Assembly: GCF_000430645.1 (NCBI RefSeq)
Contig: NZ_KE387185.1
Coordinates: 62,001 to 126,000 of the forward strand
Source: Aquimarina latercula DSM 2041
GTDB taxonomy: Bacteria > Bacteroidota > Bacteroidia > Flavobacteriales > Flavobacteriaceae
Direction of reading: 5' to 3'
DNA length: 64,000 nt
Positions 1 to 8,582 of the stretch are shown piece after piece. The notes beneath the pieces were generated by a model. The model saw nothing but the letters and a program-made list of their open reading frames with translations. It ran no database searches and was not told the origin of the DNA. The translations under genes were made by a program, and so were the position numbers. Positions within the stretch are counted from its first letter, which is position 1, and each line of letters opens with the position of its first letter.

Positions 1-136
1 CAAAAAACTGTGCGTACCATTGTTCTCTTGAAGTTAGTATTAAAAGAATAGGAAACAGAATAATGATAGGAATTCCCATCATTATATAAAACCAAATACG
101 CCAAAGAAGAATTAATATATTCCTAAGGACAACCAT
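1..136 (-). CDS. PlsC-like 1-acylglycerol-3-phosphate acyltransferase, N-terminal part (cut by window edge)
   Basis: The minus strand reads an open frame of 45 codons from an ATG at 136 to the window edge, beginning MVVLRNILILLWRIWFY and continuing into a hydrophobic stretch that ends in an SREQWYAQFF-like sequence. This looks like the membrane-anchored start of flavobacterial PlsC acyltransferases, which transfer the second acyl chain onto lysophosphatidic acid at the inner membrane. The catalytic HX4D motif lies outside the window, so the assignment rests on N-terminal resemblance and on the divergent position next to trpS. Another small membrane protein is possible. Confidence 0.55.
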   Translation of the reverse strand, partial: MVVLRNILILLWRIWFYIMMGIPIIILFPILLILTSREQWYAQFF

Positions 137-158
137 AAGCGCAAAAATACACAATTGG

Positions 159-190
159 TTTGAGGTATCTGAACAAAAAAATTACCTTTG
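159..190 (+). promoter_or_regulatory. trpS promoter, Bacteroidetes type
   Basis: TTTG at 159-162 and an exact TAnnTTTG element (TACCTTTG, 183-190) are separated by 20 bases, which is the spacing of the Bacteroidetes primary sigma factor consensus. The trpS start codon follows 19 bases downstream, implying a very short leader. The match is by eye and no transcript data are available. Confidence 0.6.
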
Positions 191-209
191 CCGGAAACTA
201 AAAATTACT

Positions 210-1178
210 ATGGCAAGAATTTTAACCGGAGTCCAGAGTACAGGAACACCTCATTTAGGAAACTTATTAGGAGCTATCATTCCTGCAATTCAAATGGCTA
301 ATCAGCCGGAGAATGATTCTTTCTTATTTATTGCAGATATGCATTCTCTTACTCAGATTAAAGATGCTAAAACACTAAGAGAGAACACCTACTCTACTGC
401 TGCTACCTGGTTAGCATTTGGTTTAGATATAGAAAAAACGGTGTTTTATCGCCAGAGTGATATACCACAAGTAACAGAACTATCTTGGTACCTAAGTTGT
501 TTCTTCCCATACCAGAGATTGACCTTAGCTCATTCTTTTAAAGACAAAGCAGATCGATTAGAAGATGTTAACGCAGGTTTGTTTACTTATCCTATGTTAA
601 TGGCAGCTGATATATTATTATATGATGCAGATATTGTACCTGTTGGAAAAGATCAGGAACAACATATAGAAATGACTCGTAATGTAGCAGAACGCATGCA
701 CAATCAGGTTGGAGAACTTTTTGTACTACCAAAGGCGCAATTTCAAAAAGAAACTATGTATGTACCAGGAACAGATGGTGCAAAAATGAGTAAATCAAAA
801 GGTAATACAATCAATTTGTTTTTACCTGATAAAAAATTACGAAAAGATGTCATGTCTATTAAGACCGATAGCACACCTTTAGAAGAACCTAAAGACCCTG
901 ATACTTGTAATGTATTTGCAATATATCAACTAATAGCCACTAAAGAACAGCTATCAGAAATGCGTGCTAATTATTTAGGTGGTAATTATGGATATGGTCA
1001 TGCGAAACAAGCTTTATATGAACTATTAATTGACAAATTCTCTGAAGAACGTAAACGCTACACATACTATATGGAAAACCTAGCGGAAGTAGATAAAGCT
1101 TTAGCCATTGGTGCTAAAAAAGCTTCAGAAGTTGCCAATAAAGTACTTTCTAGAGTGCGTGAAAAAGTTGGATATTAA
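210..1178 (+). CDS. trpS: tryptophanyl-tRNA synthetase
   Basis: This class I aminoacyl-tRNA synthetase charges tRNA-Trp in the cytoplasm. The 322 residues match the usual bacterial length. The HIGH-like signature is seen as TPHLGN at residues 13-18 and the KMSKS loop is intact at residues 192-196, preceded by PGTDGA. The middle of the protein carries the GKDQEQHIEMTR segment typical of TrpRS. It starts with ATG just after a good promoter, stands alone, is divergent from the plsC-like gene and ends 48 bases before a strong terminator. No unusual feature was seen. Confidence 0.97.
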   Translation: MARILTGVQSTGTPHLGNLLGAIIPAIQMANQPENDSFLFIADMHSLTQIKDAKTLRENTYSTAATWLAFGLDIEKTVFYRQSDIPQVTELSWYLSCFFPYQRLTLAHSFKDKADRLEDVNAGLFTYPMLMAADILLYDADIVPVGKDQEQHIEMTRNVAERMHNQVGELFVLPKAQFQKETMYVPGTDGAKMSKSKGNTINLFLPDKKLRKDVMSIKTDSTPLEEPKDPDTCNVFAIYQLIATKEQLSEMRANYLGGNYGYGHAKQALYELLIDKFSEERKRYTYYMENLAEVDKALAIGAKKASEVANKVLSRVREKVGY

Positions 1179-1226
1179 ATATCTTTGATTCATTTTAGAA
1201 TTAATAATTTCTAAAACAAAACTTAA

Positions 1227-1260
1227 AAAATGCAATCTCTTTATAAGTAGATTGCATTTT
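1227..1260 (+). terminator. rho-independent terminator after trpS
   Basis: A perfect 12-bp stem (1227-1238 with 1249-1260) closes a 10-base loop and is followed by a T-rich run. It lies between the convergent trpS and esterase genes and, being AT-flanked on both sides, may serve both strands. Confidence 0.85.
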
Positions 1261-1402
1261 CTTTTTATAGTTATTCTTTAGAATCTCTTCTATATATCTT
1301 AATTAAGCTTTCATTTTTTCTTAATACTAGAAAGAATTTGTGTATGATTAGTTACAGGTTAAAGAACTAACTTAGTAAATAATCCTTTGCCAAAACAATT
1401 AG

Positions 1403-2899
1403 CTATCGCAAAATATTAGGCAACTTTTTCCTCGTTTTTTTCGTAAGTTCAAGTTCAGGATATTTATTACCTAACTCCAATAAATCAGAGTGTTCATCTA
1501 ATAAATACAAGTCAAAAAATTGTAATACTATTTTTGTAGTTACCTCATATGTTTTCCTTGGATTTATTGTTCCTGCTTCATTTATAAATTGTAAATTAAT
1601 CATTAACGGAATATCCATAAAACTAGAATGTCCAGAATTCTTGATTTTAGCATTGTAAAAATCAGAAGAACTTCCATTATGATATGCCTGTATGTTTAAA
1701 TTTGGGTGTGAATCATCCCATTCAGACGAAATTAAAGCAAATGGTTTGGTCATTATTGTATCTATCATTTTTCCCCATTGCATACCATCCACGTTAATTC
1801 CTGCTTTTATTCTGTCATTATCAAGTAATGCTTGACCTGCAGCTGCACCTCCTTGAGAATGCCCAAATACGCCAATTTTCGTTGTATCAAGATGGTGTGC
1901 TAAAAAAGAAGATGTGTTCCATTTTTTTAATTCATCTATAACCAAAGAAATATCGTTGCTATATCGCTCAGTTAGTTCAGCGCCGTAATAATTTAAAATA
2001 AGATTGTGAACAGTACTAAATTGTTCTTCTGGTGTTGTTGCCTTATTATAGTTTTGCATGGCATTCCAAGCCATTTCAGCCATTTCTTGATTATTCTGTT
2101 TTCTGTCGTATTCAGAATTAAAAAGCTTTATTTCTCCATCAGGAAAAAGTGTTCCCGTACTTTCATATGTATGATTTATATTTAAAACAATGTACCCGTG
2201 ACTTACAATTTCTTCTATCAAAGCATAGTAGCCCGAAGCTTGAGAATAGCTCCCATGAGAAAAAATTAATACAGGGAATTTACCTGTAGCTACAGATGGC
2301 TTAATATATGTATGCGTTTTGACAATATCTAAATAATTAAATATGGTTTTAGGCAACCCATGTTTTACTGCAAAGCTCACTCTGTCCCCGTCATTAAGAT
2401 AAGGTTCTGCTTTCTCATTATCTAGGATTGCAGGATACCATGCCTTTATCATCAATTCTCTTTTATCTCCTATATCAGAAGTCATTATTTCATCTTGGGT
2501 TGATTTTAAGTGAATATATTGAGAGCCAATATTGTATTTTCCAGTAGGTTTTGGCAAGTTAAAAACAGGTAGAATATAGGGTAATACCCAACTAAATAAC
2601 AATAGTAAAATTAATACTATTCCTCTTATAGTTTTTCTAATCCAACCTCCATTAAAAAATGGATATTCTTTATACAAACACCAACCTAAAATTAGAACTA
2701 ATAAGTAAGTAGGAATCATTTGCCATCGGTATCCTTCAAAAACAAAATGTAAAACAGTGATGCCTCCAATAATCAACAAGGGGATTTTTTTGTTTAATCG
2801 ATAGCCTTTTGTTGAAATGTAAAAAGGAAAAATTGTGCTAATGGTAAGTAGAATGATTTCTAGAATTCTCATAAAAAAAATTAAAAGATTATTTCGCAA
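1403..2899 (-). CDS. membrane-anchored alpha/beta hydrolase, PAF-acetylhydrolase-like
   Basis: The N-terminal 115 residues hold about four hydrophobic segments. The rest is an alpha/beta hydrolase fold of the platelet-activating-factor acetylhydrolase II type. The oxyanion strand reads FPVLIFSHGS (208-217) and the nucleophile elbow is GHSQG (346-350, Ser348). Asp371 in NVDGMQWG and His424 in NSGHSSF fit the remaining catalytic positions. Such enzymes cleave short or oxidised acyl esters; the substrate here is unknown. The first ATG is used, but an ATG at codon 10 would also leave a membrane segment. It is monocistronic and convergent with trpS. Confidence 0.8.
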   Translation of the reverse strand: MRNNLLIFFMRILEIILLTISTIFPFYISTKGYRLNKKIPLLIIGGITVLHFVFEGYRWQMIPTYLLVLILGWCLYKEYPFFNGGWIRKTIRGIVLILLLLFSWVLPYILPVFNLPKPTGKYNIGSQYIHLKSTQDEIMTSDIGDKRELMIKAWYPAILDNEKAEPYLNDGDRVSFAVKHGLPKTIFNYLDIVKTHTYIKPSVATGKFPVLIFSHGSYSQASGYYALIEEIVSHGYIVLNINHTYESTGTLFPDGEIKLFNSEYDRKQNNQEMAEMAWNAMQNYNKATTPEEQFSTVHNLILNYYGAELTERYSNDISLVIDELKKWNTSSFLAHHLDTTKIGVFGHSQGGAAAGQALLDNDRIKAGINVDGMQWGKMIDTIMTKPFALISSEWDDSHPNLNIQAYHNGSSSDFYNAKIKNSGHSSFMDIPLMINLQFINEAGTINPRKTYEVTTKIVLQFFDLYLLDEHSDLLELGNKYPELELTKKTRKKLPNILR

Positions 2900-3013
2900 G
2901 ATTCTTAATTTAATCTATTAGTAAAGTTAAAATAGACAGACTACTCTTTTAGGGAACCTTTCTACAGAATTAACCATTTCTAAGGTATCCTATTTGTTTA
3001 AAAAACAAAAATT

Positions 3014-3081
3014 AAACTAAAATATTAGTTTGAACTAATATTTTAGTTTATATTAGCAACCTCAAACTAAACTCTTAGTTT
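3014..3081 (+). promoter_or_regulatory. three tandem BlaI-type operators upstream of blaI
   Basis: The palindrome AAACTAA-N4-TTAGTTT occurs three times: 3014-3031 (exact), 3032-3049 (one mismatch at the first base) and 3064-3081 (exact). The first two abut, giving a perfect 18+2+18-bp inverted repeat over 3013-3050. Each 18-bp unit has the size and symmetry expected for a dimeric MecI/BlaI-family repressor, and the next gene encodes such a repressor. Autoregulation is an inference. Confidence 0.75.
3029..3056 (+). promoter_or_regulatory. possible blaI promoter overlapped by the operators
   Basis: TTTG at 3029-3032 and TATATTAG at 3049-3056 (one base off TAnnTTTG) are 16 bases apart, a little short for the Bacteroidetes consensus. 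The -33 element spans the junction of operators 1 and 2 and the -7 element lies between operators 2 and 3, so bound repressor would cover it. Confidence 0.4.
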
Positions 3082-3102
3082 GGATCTGTAAAAAATAGAC
3101 AA

Positions 3103-3465
3103 ATGAAACAATTAACAAAAGCTGAAGAAGATATTATGAAAATTCTATGGAATCTGAATGAAGGGAGTGTTCTATCCATACTCGATGAATTACCAGAACC
3201 AAAACCAGCTTACAATACTGTTTCTACAATCGTTAGAATACTAGAAGATAAGGGTTTTGTAAACTATCGTAAAGAAGGACGAATTCATATCTACATTCCA
3301 CTAGTTAAAAAGACAGAATATAGTAACCAAAGTATTAACAAGTTAATCGATGGTTATTTTCAAGGTTCTTTTAAAAGTATGGTATCATTTTTCATGAAAA
3401 AAAATGATATCAGTATCGCAGAAATGGAAGAAGCTATGAGAGAAATAAACAAAGAAGAAGAATAA
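3103..3465 (+). CDS. BlaI/MecI/CopY-family transcriptional repressor
   Basis: The 120 residues match the normal length of BlaI-family winged-helix repressors. The DNA-binding region runs from residue 3 to about 70: TKAEEDIMKILW opens the domain, AYNTVSTIVRILEDKGF is the recognition helix, and YRKEGRIHIYIPL is the wing. The C-terminal half is the likely dimerisation region. Family members are released from DNA when a partner membrane protease triggers their cleavage. That partner is the next gene, one base downstream, so the two are co-translated. The three palindromes upstream are the likely operators. In Bacteroidota most such pairs do not concern beta-lactam resistance. Confidence 0.88.
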   Translation: MKQLTKAEEDIMKILWNLNEGSVLSILDELPEPKPAYNTVSTIVRILEDKGFVNYRKEGRIHIYIPLVKKTEYSNQSINKLIDGYFQGSFKSMVSFFMKKNDISIAEMEEAMREINKEEE

Positions 3466-3466
3466 T

Positions 3467-4960
3467 ATGATACATTATATACTACAAATCATAGCGTTTC
3501 AACTACTATTTTTAGTAACCTATGATCTATTTCTTAAGAAAGAAACATTTTTTAACTGGAATCGCGCATATCTATTAATTACTCCTATTCTTAGCTTTTT
3601 ATTGCCTTTGATTCGGTTAGACTTTATAAGACAATTTATACCTACAGCATATAGTATCCAGTTACCAGAAGTACTCATTACAAACTCACCTATGCAGGTT
3701 CATCTATTACCAGAAATTGTAATCGGATCAGAAAGTGAACTATCTAACTACTTTTCAATAATACCAATTATTGGATATTTATGGTATATAGGAATTACAA
3801 TTAGCGTATTTCTATTTCTTTTTAAAGTATATAAAATATCCAGACTAAGGCGTTCCGGAAACAAAGTACATACTAAAAATATCACTCTAGTTTCATTACC
3901 AAATACTGATACTGCATTTTCATTTTTCAATACAATATACATCGGTAATGATCTTTCTGAAATTAAAAAAAGTAATGTCATTATACATGAAAAAATACAT
4001 GTAAGAGAATATCATTCTCTTGATTTAATTTTCTTCGAGATATTACGAATTATACTCTGGTTCAATCCATTGGTATATATCTACCAGAATAGAATAGCTA
4101 CACTTCAGGAATACATTGCCGATTCTGAAGCAATAGCCGAAACCAATAAAAAAGACTATTACCAAAACCTATTATCTCAGGTTTTTCAAACAGAAAAAAT
4201 TTCATTTATAAATACATTTTTCAATCATTCTTTAATCAAAAAAAGACTTGTTATGTTACAAAAATCAAAATCAAAAAAAGTTTATCTATTAAAGTACTTA
4301 CTTCTTATTCCGATCATCAGTTCAATGCTTATCTATAGTTCTTGTTCGGAAGATTCACGTACAATAGAAAGTAAAGAAGTACCATTAACAACCCTTACAC
4401 AAAGAGCCGAGTCCTTGTTAAGTAAAATAAACAGTGAAGGTACTTACTCCGAAGAAAGCAAAGAACTGTTTTCTATTCTTATGCAAGACATTGGAAATAT
4501 CTCGGATGATCAATTAAAATCTGAAAAGATGGAAGTTTTTCAAAACTTAATCCAGACTATTACGAAATTAACCCCAGAGATTACTCAAAAAGAAGAAATA
4601 GAAGGCGTACCATTTATAAAAGCAGATGTTGTTCCTATTCATCCTGATTGTACTCACTTAACCGGAGAAGATGCTAAAAAGTGCTTTTCGCAGAAAATAT
4701 CACAACATATTGGTAAAGAGTTTGACACTAAAATTGGTAATGATATTGGGCTTAATGGAAGATTAAGAATATATGCTAGATTTAAAATAAATAAAAACGG
4801 AGAGATTGAAGACATTCAGGCTAGAGGTCCACACAAGAAATTAGAAGAAGAAACTCTTCGCGTCATAAATACATTACCTAAAATGACACCTGGAATGAAA
4901 GATGGAAAAGCGGTAAGCGTTCTATACTCTTTACCAATAGTTTTTGAGATAAAAGAATAA
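3467..4960 (+). CDS. BlaR1-type M56 membrane metallopeptidase with C-terminal TonB-like domain
   Basis: The first 300 residues are a BlaR1/MecR1-type membrane protease: hydrophobic segments near 2-22, 34-52, 90-118 and 270-290, with the zinc motif HEKIH at 174-178 between them and the conserved ILWFNP segment just after. The C-terminal part does not resemble the penicillin-binding sensor of BlaR1. It is a mostly helical region followed by a TonB-C-like domain (about 420-497, with RIYARFKINKNGEIEDI and a terminal LPIVFEI). It starts one base after blaI. The likely role is signal-dependent inactivation of BlaI; the signal is unknown. Confidence 0.85.
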   Translation: MIHYILQIIAFQLLFLVTYDLFLKKETFFNWNRAYLLITPILSFLLPLIRLDFIRQFIPTAYSIQLPEVLITNSPMQVHLLPEIVIGSESELSNYFSIIPIIGYLWYIGITISVFLFLFKVYKISRLRRSGNKVHTKNITLVSLPNTDTAFSFFNTIYIGNDLSEIKKSNVIIHEKIHVREYHSLDLIFFEILRIILWFNPLVYIYQNRIATLQEYIADSEAIAETNKKDYYQNLLSQVFQTEKISFINTFFNHSLIKKRLVMLQKSKSKKVYLLKYLLLIPIISSMLIYSSCSEDSRTIESKEVPLTTLTQRAESLLSKINSEGTYSEESKELFSILMQDIGNISDDQLKSEKMEVFQNLIQTITKLTPEITQKEEIEGVPFIKADVVPIHPDCTHLTGEDAKKCFSQKISQHIGKEFDTKIGNDIGLNGRLRIYARFKINKNGEIEDIQARGPHKKLEEETLRVINTLPKMTPGMKDGKAVSVLYSLPIVFEIKE

Positions 4961-5010
4961 AATAAACTCTTAGAATAGGCAATTTTTCTTTAAAAGCTAA
5001 TAAAAAAACA

Positions 5011-5047
5011 CTAACCATCCTAGAGGCCTAGTCTCGAGGGTGGTTAG
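5011..5047 (+). terminator. imperfect hairpin after the blaI-blaR1 pair
   Basis: Arms 5011-5025 and 5033-5047 pair over 15 bp with two imperfect positions, preceded by an A-run and followed by a short T-run. It probably ends the blaI-blaR1 transcript. It contains the GTG at 5040, which argues against that codon being the start of the next gene. Confidence 0.5.
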
Positions 5048-5072
5048 GTTTAAGCATCAATTATCGAAGTTT

Positions 5073-5696
5073 ATGAAAAGAATAATTTTTCACATAATTT
5101 TCCTTGGTTTTATCTGTAATAGCTATGCACAGTCAAAACCATTATCAAAAGAAACTAAAGATTATTTAAAAAAGCAATTAGAAATAGTTTTTATGAAAGA
5201 TCAATTGTTTAGAAAATTATATAAACAGGCAGAAGAACAGTTTGGTAAAGAATCTAATGAAATGGACTATTTTTGGGAAGTCGTCGAAAAACAAGACAAA
5301 CTTTTGGAAAAAGAGGTCATTTCGATTATTGACACTTATGGCTGGTTAGGGATTTCAGAAGTTGGTCGATTAGCCAATACCACTTTATGGGGGGTTTTAC
5401 AACATGGTTCGATTTCGTCAAAAGAGAAATATGCACCATTATTAAAAGAATCAGTACTACAAAAAGAATCCCAACCAACTCATTATGCTAGGCTTATTGA
5501 TAGAATGTTAATTAACTCTAATAAGTCCCAACTTTATGGAACACAATATGAGTATAACTCTAAAGGAAAAATATCTTTTTTACCAATTAAAAGTCCTGAA
5601 TCGATAAACAAAAGAAGAAAAGAAATTGGACTTAATTCAATTGAAGATTTCTCTAAATCAAAAAATATTCCTTGGACAATTCCTCAAAAAAAATGA
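5073..5696 (+). CDS. secreted DUF6624-like protein
   Basis: The chosen ATG gives a 207-residue protein with a clean signal peptide (MKRIIFHIIFLGFICNSYAQ). An in-frame GTG at 5040 lies inside a hairpin and would spoil the signal peptide. The mature part matches the DUF6624 pattern: a WLGISEVG block, a run around LLKESV, then LIDRMLINSNKSQLYGTQY and a C-terminal RRKEIGLNSIEDF. The function of this family is not known. The gene stands alone between the blaR1 terminator and a terminator shared with the convergent lipoprotein gene. Confidence 0.75.
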   Translation: MKRIIFHIIFLGFICNSYAQSKPLSKETKDYLKKQLEIVFMKDQLFRKLYKQAEEQFGKESNEMDYFWEVVEKQDKLLEKEVISIIDTYGWLGISEVGRLANTTLWGVLQHGSISSKEKYAPLLKESVLQKESQPTHYARLIDRMLINSNKSQLYGTQYEYNSKGKISFLPIKSPESINKRRKEIGLNSIEDFSKSKNIPWTIPQKK

Positions 5697-5882
5697 AAAA
5701 GACATTTATAATCGTATTGCAACCGTAAAGTTGATTTATGATAACTAGGTCGAATACCTACAATTAATTAAACTAGATGGTCATTAGGAAATTATAAATT
5801 TACTCTGGCAATATAAAGATGTAAGAAGATATGGCGAATAAGTCCTTTTACCTATCTACTCACATAACATAATTACAATAAT

Positions 5883-5913
5883 AACCTGATTAGAGAGTTA
5901 CTCTAACCAGGTT
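5883..5913. terminator. bidirectional terminator between convergent genes
   Basis: Arms 5883-5895 and 5901-5913 form a 13-bp stem with one mismatch and a 5-base loop, with T-rich sequence after it. It lies between the DUF6624 gene and the convergent lipoprotein gene. The rest of 5697-5941 holds no supported gene. Confidence 0.7.
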
Positions 5914-5941
5914 TATTTATTACCAACATTTTCACTAAATA

Positions 5942-6562
5942 TTAGCGTTTGAAACCTTTTTCTACTGCTAAAATAACATTATAAGTTCCGTTCTCTTTAT
6001 TATGAATCACAGGATATTCGCCAGCTTTTACTACATTACCTTGTAATCCCAATTCTTTGGAAGTCTCTGCATCCAAGACTAATGATTCCTTTACTGTAAA
6101 AACATTATCCTTAAATAAACCTTCCTCTTGATAAAATTGTAATCCCGCTATTTCTTCGTTTAATGCAAATGGCATAGCAGTTTCTCGTGGATCAATATCT
6201 AATTCTAGTTTATCTCTAAAAGAAAGAAAATCTCTAGGATCTATCTTTTCATAAATTATCCATGGATCAAAAATATCTATCCAACAAGGCACAATCCAAC
6301 AAGGATCCACGATGATAGGGATACATATTCTCTTTACACCACAAACTCCATTAAATTGTGAGTAGCAATTACCTCGAAAGTTAAGCCCTCTTTCGAAAAT
6401 GTAATAACATCGCCAAACAATGCCCCATTTACCCTGAACATCTGTTTCATTATCAATAAGATCACCTGTTACATTTTCATTTGCTTCCTCTACGCTTCCT
6501 TTTTCGCAGGAAAAGAACATGCTTGATAGTACTATTACCGCTAAAAAAAATACTTTTTTCAT
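5942..6562 (-). CDS. hypothetical lipoprotein with a Cys/Trp-rich middle
   Basis: From the ATG at 6562 the 206-residue product starts with a lipoprotein signal (MKKVFFLAVIVLSSMFFSC, Cys19). An upstream in-frame ATG would add 20 residues that break the signal. Residues about 46-110 are rich in Cys, Trp, Ile and Pro, with repeats such as CWIVPCWIDIFDPW. Six cysteines follow the lipobox cysteine, so disulfides in an exported protein are plausible. The C-terminal 90 residues are ordinary mixed sequence. I do not recognise the family. It stands alone. Confidence 0.7.
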   Translation of the reverse strand: MKKVFFLAVIVLSSMFFSCEKGSVEEANENVTGDLIDNETDVQGKWGIVWRCYYIFERGLNFRGNCYSQFNGVCGVKRICIPIIVDPCWIVPCWIDIFDPWIIYEKIDPRDFLSFRDKLELDIDPRETAMPFALNEEIAGLQFYQEEGLFKDNVFTVKESLVLDAETSKELGLQGNVVKAGEYPVIHNKENGTYNVILAVEKGFKR

Positions 6563-6731
6563 ATTATTTGGTTTTAAGATTAGAATAAAAAACCCCACGA
6601 CAATTGGATGTTGGCATTCCAATTATTGTAGGGGAATATAACGCTAAAGTACTATCAATTTAGAAACAATACGAGGGTTATTTAACTGTTTTTTAATAAG
6701 TTAAATAACTAATAATGGTAAAACCTTAAGT

Positions 6732-7127
6732 TTATGATACTAATACGCCTCGTTGTTCCATAACAGGAAGATCCCGAAAGGCACGTTCGTTTATTGTATT
6801 TTTTCTGAAGATGTATTTCTTATCATACAATTTTCCATCTGAAAAGAAGGAAACAGCAAATTCATTATTCATGGAAAACAATTCTTCCTGAATCATTTCT
6901 ATTTTAGCCGATGATTTGGCATTCACGGTTCCAATACCGTGTCTAAGTAAAGATGTTTTTTTCTGGGCATCATACCCTTTTGTCACCACGAATACCATCT
7001 CTATAGGGGTATCTCTATCATTAATGATGTAAGAATTCCAATCGTCGCCTCCAAATTCATCATTCCACTCTTTCACAATGGCTATGTAAACATTTTTTAC
7101 TAATGGTATTTCTATATCCTTTCTCAA
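6732..7127 (-). CDS. conserved protein coupled to pheS, TTG start
   Basis: The 131-residue protein begins at a TTG one base after the pheS stop codon. The frame has no ATG before an upstream stop, so TTG is the only sensible start and translational coupling to pheS is likely. There is no signal peptide or membrane segment. The sequence opens MRKDIEIPLVKNVYIAIVKE and contains DEFGGDDWNSYIIND. Similar short genes follow pheS in flavobacterial genomes, from recollection. The function is unknown. Confidence 0.75.
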   Translation of the reverse strand: MRKDIEIPLVKNVYIAIVKEWNDEFGGDDWNSYIINDRDTPIEMVFVVTKGYDAQKKTSLLRHGIGTVNAKSSAKIEMIQEELFSMNNEFAVSFFSDGKLYDKKYIFRKNTINERAFRDLPVMEQRGVLVS

Positions 7128-7128
7128 T

Positions 7129-8148
7129 TTATAATGCGGACTTAAATTGTTCTAAGAAACGTACATCATTTTCACTTAACATACGGATATCAGAGATTCC
7201 ATATAATAGTAAGGCAATTCGATCGATTCCCATACCAAAAGCAAATCCACTATACTCTTCAGGATCGATATTACAATTCTTTAATACATTAGGGTCAACC
7301 ATCCCACAGCCCATTATCTCTAACCAACCTGTTCCTTTGGTCATTTTATAATCTGTTTCGGTTTCTAATCCCCAATATACATCCACCTCAGCACTTGGTT
7401 CTGTGAATGGAAAATATGAAGGACGCAACCTAATCTTAGATTTACCGAACATTTCAGTAGTAAAATATTGCAACGTTTGCTTAAGATCGGCAAAGGAAAC
7501 ATCTTTATCTATATATAATCCTTCTACCTGATGAAAAAAGCAATGTGATCTAGCAGATATCGCTTCATTTCTATAAACTCTTCCTGGAGAAATTGTTCTT
7601 ATTGGAGGTTTATTCTCTTCCATATATCTTACCTGTACGGAAGAAGTATGCGTACGCAATAAGATATCTGGATCCGTTTGTATAAAGAAAGTATCTTGCA
7701 TATCACGTGCTGGGTGATACTCTGGTAAGTTCAGTGCTGTAAAATTATGCCAATCATCCTCTATTTCTGGACCTTCACTAACATTAAACCCAATACGAGA
7801 AAAAATATCTATAATTTGATTTTTTACTAAAGAAATTGGATGTCTAGATCCCAACGAAATAGGTTCAGATGGACGGGTAAGATCTCCATAGGCTCCTTTT
7901 TCTTCTTCCTTTGATTCTAACTCATCTTTTAAGGATTTTACTTTCTCTTCTGCTGCTACTTTTAGTGCATTTATTGCTTGACCAAATTCTTTCTTCTGAT
8001 CATTGGCAATGTTCCTGAATTCTGCAAAAAAGTCATTTACAAGTCCTTTTTTACCAGAAAACTTTATTCTAAATATTTCAACTTCTTCTTTGGTCTTCGC
8101 AGAAAACTCCTCAACTTCTGAGATATATTCTTTAATCTTATCGATCAT
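7129..8148 (-). CDS. pheS: phenylalanyl-tRNA synthetase alpha subunit
   Basis: PheS is the catalytic alpha subunit of the alpha2-beta2 enzyme that charges tRNA-Phe; pheT is not in the window. The 339 residues match the usual length. An N-terminal coiled-coil arm (1-90) precedes the class II catalytic core. HPARDMQDTFF, LRTHTSSVQVRYM, GRVYRNEAISARSHCFFHQ, EIMGCGMVDPNVL and the motif-3 segment GFAFGMGIDRIALLLYGI are all present, so the enzyme looks intact. The transcript continues into the coupled small gene. Confidence 0.97.
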   Translation of the reverse strand: MIDKIKEYISEVEEFSAKTKEEVEIFRIKFSGKKGLVNDFFAEFRNIANDQKKEFGQAINALKVAAEEKVKSLKDELESKEEEKGAYGDLTRPSEPISLGSRHPISLVKNQIIDIFSRIGFNVSEGPEIEDDWHNFTALNLPEYHPARDMQDTFFIQTDPDILLRTHTSSVQVRYMEENKPPIRTISPGRVYRNEAISARSHCFFHQVEGLYIDKDVSFADLKQTLQYFTTEMFGKSKIRLRPSYFPFTEPSAEVDVYWGLETETDYKMTKGTGWLEIMGCGMVDPNVLKNCNIDPEEYSGFAFGMGIDRIALLLYGISDIRMLSENDVRFLEQFKSAL

Positions 8149-8170
8149 GATCTTTTTCTTATATAGAGGA

Positions 8171-8206
8171 CAAATTTAAACAGAAATACAATAAATAGTA
8201 CCCAAA
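8171..8206 (-). promoter_or_regulatory. possible pheS promoter
   Basis: Read on the minus strand, TAAATTTG (8178-8171) matches TAnnTTTG exactly and TTTG (8206-8203) lies upstream. The 24-base spacing is a few bases longer than the usual range. The pheS start is 22 bases beyond the -7 element. Confidence 0.45.
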
Positions 8207-8582
8207 ATATAATAGAAGTTATATTTAAGAGCTTAATTTTTGTTTTTTTGTTCAATTGCTTCTAAAACTACATTATCTTTAAATTGATTTTTGCACACAA
8301 ATTGTATCAAAAAGAAAACGGTATTCTCTCAAACTACCAAAAAAGAACACTATAACATCCACATCTCACTCTAATCAAGAAACAGAAATACAACATACGT
8401 TAAAGCTCGTTAAAAATCTTGATAAAACAGATAACATTGATTATATTTAAGTACAGTTTTAGTGCTTATAGAAACAACTATTGCTTAGCTTAAACTTCCC
8501 AAAAACTCCTTAACCAATAATTTTGAATCAATGGTAATGACTAAAAGTTAGTCATGTAATGTTTAATTTAAAATTGCCGGAT

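Noticed and set aside
3103..4960. BlaI/BlaR1 pair as a beta-lactam resistance locus
   Set aside because: No beta-lactamase gene follows and the sensor domain of BlaR1 is absent, so a resistance function is not supported.
5040..5072. GTG start giving a longer DUF6624 protein
   Set aside because: The codon lies inside a hairpin that probably ends the previous transcript and would place polar residues before an otherwise clean signal peptide.
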